Positions 27,912 to 32,375 of a stretch of 32,375 nucleotides of DNA are shown here, one piece after another. The notes under the pieces were generated by a model, which saw only the letters and a list, made by a program, of their open reading frames with translations, was not told the DNA's origin and ran no database searches. This DNA is from an uncultured Bacilli bacterium (GTDB lineage Bacteria > Bacillota_I > Bacilli_A > RF39 > UBA660): contig CANRAT010000004.1 of assembly GCA_947628685.1 (NCBI GenBank), forward strand, positions 1 through 32,375. The letters run 5' to 3'. Each line of letters opens with the position of its first letter. The stretch's first letter is position 1. Made by a program: the position numbers and the translations under genes.

Positions 27912-30900
27912 GTGGCTTATACAGTTAAAAAATTCGGTGATTACCGTGAAAGAAGAAGTTATGCAAAGACTAAAAATGCTATTGAACTTTCTAACTTATT
28001 AGAAATTCAAAAAAAGTCATATAATGAATTTATGACAAATGGTATCAAAGAGGTTTTCGATGATATTTTTCCAGTTGAAAGTTTCAACGGAAATATGACT
28101 CTAGAGTTTGGAGAATACTCTTTTGAGGAGCCAAGATACTCAATTAAAGGTTGCAAGGATAGATATGCAACTTATGCCGCACCACTTAAAGTGCAGGCAC
28201 GTCTTTTTAACCAAGAAACCGGTGAGGTTAAAGAGCAAGAAATTTATTTAGGTGATATGCCTATAATGACAGATAGTGGTACATTTATAATCAACGGTGC
28301 AGAACGTGTTATAGTATCACAATTAGTTCGTTCACCAAGTGCATATTATTCACGTGAAGTAGATAAGAAAAATGGTAAACATATAATTACTTCACAAATA
28401 ATACCAACTCGTGGAACATGGCTTGAATATGAAACGGATGCAAGAGATGTTATTTACTGCCGTATAGATAGAACACGTAAAGTTCCTGTAACAACTTTGC
28501 TTAGAGCCTTAGGACTTTCTAGTGATGCTGATATAATTGATTTATTTGGTGAAGACGATTATATTATGCGTACTATAGAAAAAGATACAAATAAAAACAC
28601 TGATGAATCTTTAATAGATATTCATTCAAAATTAAGACCAGGTGAGCCAAGTACTCTAGATAGTGCAAAAAATCAATTAATTACTAGATTTTTTGACGCA
28701 TTTAGGTACGATTTAGCTAAAGTAGGTCGTTATAAATTTAATAGAAAACTAGGAGTACTTGATAGACTTTATGATACAGTACTTGCAGAAGATATAAAAG
28801 TAGATGGTGAAGTTAAATTCGCTAAAGGTACGCAAGTTACTAAAGATGTACTTGAAGAGTTAAGACCAATAATGGAAAATGGTTATGGAGTTAAAGAAGT
28901 TTTAATTAATGAAGAATTGGATCAATATAATAAGGTTCAAATAGTTAAAGTATACTCTAAAAATAATCCAGAAAAAGTTATAAAAGTTATTGGTAACGAT
29001 CAAAGTATCGATGTTAAACGTCTTACAATATCAGATGTTTATGCATCAGTATCTTATTATCTTAACTTACATGAAGGAGTTGGATCTTATGATGAAATAG
29101 ACCACTTATCAAATCGTCGTGTAAGACAAGTAGGGGAATTATTACAAAATCAATTTAGAGTAGGTATATCAAGAGTAGAAAGAGTAATAAGAGATAGAAT
29201 GTCTACTCAAGAGTTAGATGAAGTAACTCCTAAAACATTAATAAATATAAGACCTCTTACTGCAGCTATTAAAGAGTTTTTTGGAAGTAGCCAATTATCT
29301 CAATTCATGGATCAAACAAATCCAGTTGCAGAACTTGCAAATAAAAGACGTTTATCAAGTTTAGGACCAGGTGGACTTTCTCGTGATCGTGCTGGTATGG
29401 AAGTACGTGACGTAAATCCATCTCATTATGGACGTCTTTGTCCAATCGAATCTCCAGAAGGACCTAATATTGGACTTATAACTTCACTTGCATCTTATGC
29501 AAGAGTAAACGATTATGGATTTATTATGACTCCATATAGAAAAGTAGAAAATGGACACTTAACAGATGAAATAAGATATATGACTGCAGATGAAGAATTA
29601 GATTATCATATTTCACAAGCAACTGTTAAATTAGATGATAACGATAACTTCGTAGATGAAAGAGTTCCAGTACGTTTCCGTGGAGAAAACGTAATGGTTA
29701 ACAGTAAAGATGTCGATTATATAGACGTATCTAGTCAACAAGTTGTATCTATTACAACTGCAGGAATTCCATTTTTGGAACACGATGATGGAAAACGTGC
29801 TTTGATGGGTGCCAACATGCAACGTCAAGCTATCCCACTTTTAACAACTGAGGCTCCAATTGTTGGAACAGGTATTGAAGCAATTAGTGCTCGCGATAGT
29901 GGAGCTGTTGTAATTGCTAAAGCAGATGGTGTAGTAGATTACGTAGATTCTAAGAAGATAATTGTAAAAACTAAAGGTGGTATGGATACATATTACTTAA
30001 ATGGTTTTGAAAGAAGTAATGCAGGTACTTGTTACCATCAAAGACCTATTGTTAGGGCTAAAGATAAAGTAAAAAAGGATCAAGTTATTGCTGATGGACC
30101 ATCAACTGATATGGGTGAAATGGCATTAGGTAAGAATGTAACTGTTGCATTCATGAACTTTAATGGTTACAACTATGAGGATGCAGTTATATTAAACGAA
30201 AGACTTGTTAGAGATGATGTTTATACATCTATACATATTCAAGATTATCAAATAGAGTGTAGAGATACTAAACTTGGACCAGAAGAGTTTACAAGAGACA
30301 TTCCAAACGTAAGTGAAGAGGCTCGTAAAAACTTGGATGAAAACGGTTTAATTCGTATTGGTACAGAAGTACACGATGATGATATATTAGTTGGTAAAGT
30401 TACTCCAAAAGGAATGGCAGAATTAACTAGTGAGGAAAAATTATTACACGCTATATTTGGTGAGAAAACTCGTGAGGTTAGAGATACATCACTTCGTGTT
30501 CCACACGGTGGTGAAGGTATTGTTCACGACATAAAAGTATTTACTAAAGAAGATACAGATGAACTTCCAGCAGGAGTTTCAAAAATAATACGTGTTTATA
30601 TCGCGCAAAAACGTAAGATTACTGTTGGAGATAAAATGGCTGGTCGTCATGGAAATAAAGGTGTTATATCTCTTGTATTACCTAGTGAGGACATGCCATA
30701 TCTTGAAGATGGAACACCTGTTGATATACTACTTAATCCTCTTGGAGTTCCAAGTCGTATGAACATAGGACAAATCTTAGAGATGCACCTAGGTGCCGCT
30801 GCTAAGAAACTTGGAATTTATGTTGCTACTCCTGTATTTAGTGGAGCAGAAAGAGGAGAAATCATAGATGCTTTAAAAGAGGCTGGAATTGATGAAGATG

Positions 30901-31559
30901 GTAAGACTATTCTTTATGATGGACGTACAGGTGAACCATTCGATAACCGTATAAGCGTTGGTGTTATGTATATGATTAAGTTACACCACATGGTTGACGA
31001 TAAACTTCACGCACGTTCAACAGGACCATATAGTATGGTCACACAACAACCTTTAGGAGGAAAAGCACAATTCGGTGGTCAAAGATTTGGAGAAATGGAA
31101 GTTTGGGCACTTTATGCATATGGTGCTGCACACGTACTTCAAGAAATGATGACAATTAAATCAGACGATGTTGTTGGTCGTGTTAAAGTATATGAGGCTT
31201 TAGTAAAAGGCACACCAATTCCAAAATCTGGAATACCTGAAAGTTTTAGAGTACTTATTAAAGAGTTCCAAGCCTTAGGACTTGACATAACAGTACTTAA
31301 TGATAAAGGAAATTTAGTTGAATTAAAAGAGTTAGAGGAAAAGGATAAAGAAGAAAATTTACCAGATCCTAGAGAAACTAAAGTAGATGTAAGCCTTATA
31401 GGAGAAGAAAAAGAAGCGCCTTTTGAAGAATTTGAAGATGCACTTGAAGATGAAGAATATAATGATGAAATAGATGAAGATTATGATGAAGATGGCGAGT
31501 TCGATATGGATGATACATTAGATGTAGATGATATCGAAAATATTGAGGAGGGTGAATAA
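27912..31559 (+). CDS. rpoB: DNA-directed RNA polymerase subunit beta
   Basis: The protein has 1215 residues from the GTG at 27912, preceded by GGGGTG. I prefer this over the ATG at 27876 because the family start (KKFGDYRERRSYAK) follows directly and the earlier ATG sits in a hairpin. The rifampicin pocket reads SSQLSQFMDQ, then NKRRLSSLGPGG. The residue equal to E. coli His526 is Asn (residue 477, codon 29340-29342). Catalytic-region motifs such as SPEGPNIGLI, NGYNYEDAVILNE and GDKMAGRHGNKGVIS are intact. The last 50 residues are an acidic tail rich in Asp and Glu, as in some low-GC Gram-positives. Confidence 0.97.
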   Translation: MAYTVKKFGDYRERRSYAKTKNAIELSNLLEIQKKSYNEFMTNGIKEVFDDIFPVESFNGNMTLEFGEYSFEEPRYSIKGCKDRYATYAAPLKVQARLFNQETGEVKEQEIYLGDMPIMTDSGTFIINGAERVIVSQLVRSPSAYYSREVDKKNGKHIITSQIIPTRGTWLEYETDARDVIYCRIDRTRKVPVTTLLRALGLSSDADIIDLFGEDDYIMRTIEKDTNKNTDESLIDIHSKLRPGEPSTLDSAKNQLITRFFDAFRYDLAKVGRYKFNRKLGVLDRLYDTVLAEDIKVDGEVKFAKGTQVTKDVLEELRPIMENGYGVKEVLINEELDQYNKVQIVKVYSKNNPEKVIKVIGNDQSIDVKRLTISDVYASVSYYLNLHEGVGSYDEIDHLSNRRVRQVGELLQNQFRVGISRVERVIRDRMSTQELDEVTPKTLINIRPLTAAIKEFFGSSQLSQFMDQTNPVAELANKRRLSSLGPGGLSRDRAGMEVRDVNPSHYGRLCPIESPEGPNIGLITSLASYARVNDYGFIMTPYRKVENGHLTDEIRYMTADEELDYHISQATVKLDDNDNFVDERVPVRFRGENVMVNSKDVDYIDVSSQQVVSITTAGIPFLEHDDGKRALMGANMQRQAIPLLTTEAPIVGTGIEAISARDSGAVVIAKADGVVDYVDSKKIIVKTKGGMDTYYLNGFERSNAGTCYHQRPIVRAKDKVKKDQVIADGPSTDMGEMALGKNVTVAFMNFNGYNYEDAVILNERLVRDDVYTSIHIQDYQIECRDTKLGPEEFTRDIPNVSEEARKNLDENGLIRIGTEVHDDDILVGKVTPKGMAELTSEEKLLHAIFGEKTREVRDTSLRVPHGGEGIVHDIKVFTKEDTDELPAGVSKIIRVYIAQKRKITVGDKMAGRHGNKGVISLVLPSEDMPYLEDGTPVDILLNPLGVPSRMNIGQILEMHLGAAAKKLGIYVATPVFSGAERGEIIDALKEAGIDEDGKTILYDGRTGEPFDNRISVGVMYMIKLHHMVDDKLHARSTGPYSMVTQQPLGGKAQFGGQRFGEMEVWALYAYGAAHVLQEMMTIKSDDVVGRVKVYEALVKGTPIPKSGIPESFRVLIKEFQALGLDITVLNDKGNLVELKELEEKDKEENLPDPRETKVDVSLIGEEKEAPFEEFEDALEDEEYNDEIDEDYDEDGEFDMDDTLDVDDIENIEEGE

Positions 31560-31560
31560 T

Positions 31561-32375
31561 ATGGATGTTAATAATTTTGAAGGATTAAAAATTAGTATCG
31601 CATCACCTGAAAAAATTCGTTCTTGGTCATATGGTGAAGTAAAAAAAGCAGAAACAATAAATTATCGTACACTAAAACCTGAAAGAGATGGACTCTTTTG
31701 TGAAAAAATATTTGGACCAACTAAGGATTTTGAATGTTCTTGTGGAAAGTATAAAAGATTAAGATATAAAAATATCGTATGTGATAGATGTGGAGTTGAA
31801 GTTACACGTTCTAAAGTACGTCGTGAGCGTATGGGACATATAGAACTTGCAACTCCTGTATCTCACATTTGGTTTTTCAAGGGTGTACCATCTAGAATGG
31901 GTCTTGTACTTGATATGAGTCCAAGAGACTTAGAGGAAGTTTTATATTTCGTAAGTTATGTAGTATTAGATCCAGGTCCCGCACCACTTGAGAAAAAACA
32001 AACAATAAGTGATAAAGAATATCGTGCTTACTATGAAAAATATGGTAATAGTTTTAGAGTAGGTATGGGTGCTGAAGCAATAAAAGAATTACTTGAAGAA
32101 GTAGATTTAGATAAAGAAGTAAATGAATTAAAGAGTGAAATAGAAGAGATTAAAGATTCTCAAAGTCAAAAAAGAATTCGTTTAATAAAAAGATTAGATG
32201 TGCTTAATGCATTTAAAGAATCTGGAAATCGTCCTGAATGGATGATTCTAACAGCCCTTCCTGTAATCCCACCTGAACTTAGACCAATGATTCAACTAGA
32301 TGGTGGTAGATTTGCAACATCTGACCTTAACGATCTTTATAGACGTGTTATTAATCGTAACAATCGTTTAAAGAA
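31561..32375 (+). CDS. rpoC: DNA-directed RNA polymerase subunit beta' (5' part)
   Basis: The first 271 codons are present and the gene runs off the window. The ATG is one base after the rpoB stop, with GAGGAGGGTG in the rpoB end as Shine-Dalgarno. The N-terminus shows KISIASPEKIRSWSYGEVKK, the zinc-binding CSCGKYKR and CDRCGVEV cysteines, and HIELATPVSHIWFFKG. The frame is open to the end with no disruption. Confidence 0.97.
   Translation, partial: MDVNNFEGLKISIASPEKIRSWSYGEVKKAETINYRTLKPERDGLFCEKIFGPTKDFECSCGKYKRLRYKNIVCDRCGVEVTRSKVRRERMGHIELATPVSHIWFFKGVPSRMGLVLDMSPRDLEEVLYFVSYVVLDPGPAPLEKKQTISDKEYRAYYEKYGNSFRVGMGAEAIKELLEEVDLDKEVNELKSEIEEIKDSQSQKRIRLIKRLDVLNAFKESGNRPEWMILTALPVIPPELRPMIQLDGGRFATSDLNDLYRRVINRNNRLK

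Overview
This is a chromosomal window of a very AT-rich, Gram-positive-type bacterium. The gene order secE-nusG-rplK-rplA-rplJ-rplL-rsmC-rpoB-rpoC, a ClpC-type ATPase, a RecA gene behind a Firmicutes-style SOS box, and a Cse60-like sporulation-family gene all point to the Firmicutes/Bacilli. TGA acts as a stop (mreC, the 4694 gene) and Trp is TGG, so this is not the Mycoplasma code. An uncultured, small-genome Bacilli lineage (RF39 or Erysipelotrichales-like) would fit, but that placement is inference.

Layout. 1-3713: an XRE-type membrane regulator converges on a stand-alone FtsK-like ATPase with an altered Walker A motif, which is divergent from an overlapping DUF4186/DUF1848 pair. 3792-6378: three small unknown genes (membrane protein, lipoprotein, Cys-rich protein) overlap one another and enolase. 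6595-8796: FtsK/SpoIIIE. 8848-11340: a SPOR-like membrane protein, radC, mreC and mreD, which is the Bacillus spoIIB-radC-mre neighbourhood without mreB. 11397-14932: a TM/NTF2-like protein, recA, a YerB-like DUF3048 protein and an HD hydrolase. 14963-15039: tRNA-Arg(CCT). 15112-16777: an unknown coiled-coil protein and an ADP-ribosylglycohydrolase. 16778-17696: apparently intergenic, but see below. 17697-22837: a CmpB-type membrane protein, a YgjP-like metallohydrolase, a coiled-coil M23 peptidase, a Cse60-like protein and ClpC. 22869-32375: alanine racemase, then the secE-to-rpoC block with ribosomal-protein leaders. rpoC runs off the end.

The most interesting region is 16823-17604. It holds two tandem modules with the full architecture of type I toxin-antitoxin systems. 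Each has a minus-strand ORF for a 25-30 residue hydrophobic peptide with its Shine-Dalgarno locked in a hairpin, and a short plus-strand RNA that overlaps the 3' end of the toxin message. The two plus-strand RNAs start from a 94-bp duplicated promoter cassette (90/94 identical), while the peptides are different. Both toxin promoters carry an SOS/LexA-like box. The one in module 2 shares an identical 12-mer with the box in front of recA in this same window, so the toxins are probably DNA-damage inducible.

A second genome-wide habit is visible. Six start sites follow the rigid layout -10 box, 6 nt, GGTG, 5 nt, ATG (a seventh, mreC, differs by one nucleotide). This implies very short mRNA leaders that begin almost at the Shine-Dalgarno. 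All functional statements rest on reading the sequence; no searches or folding programs were run.
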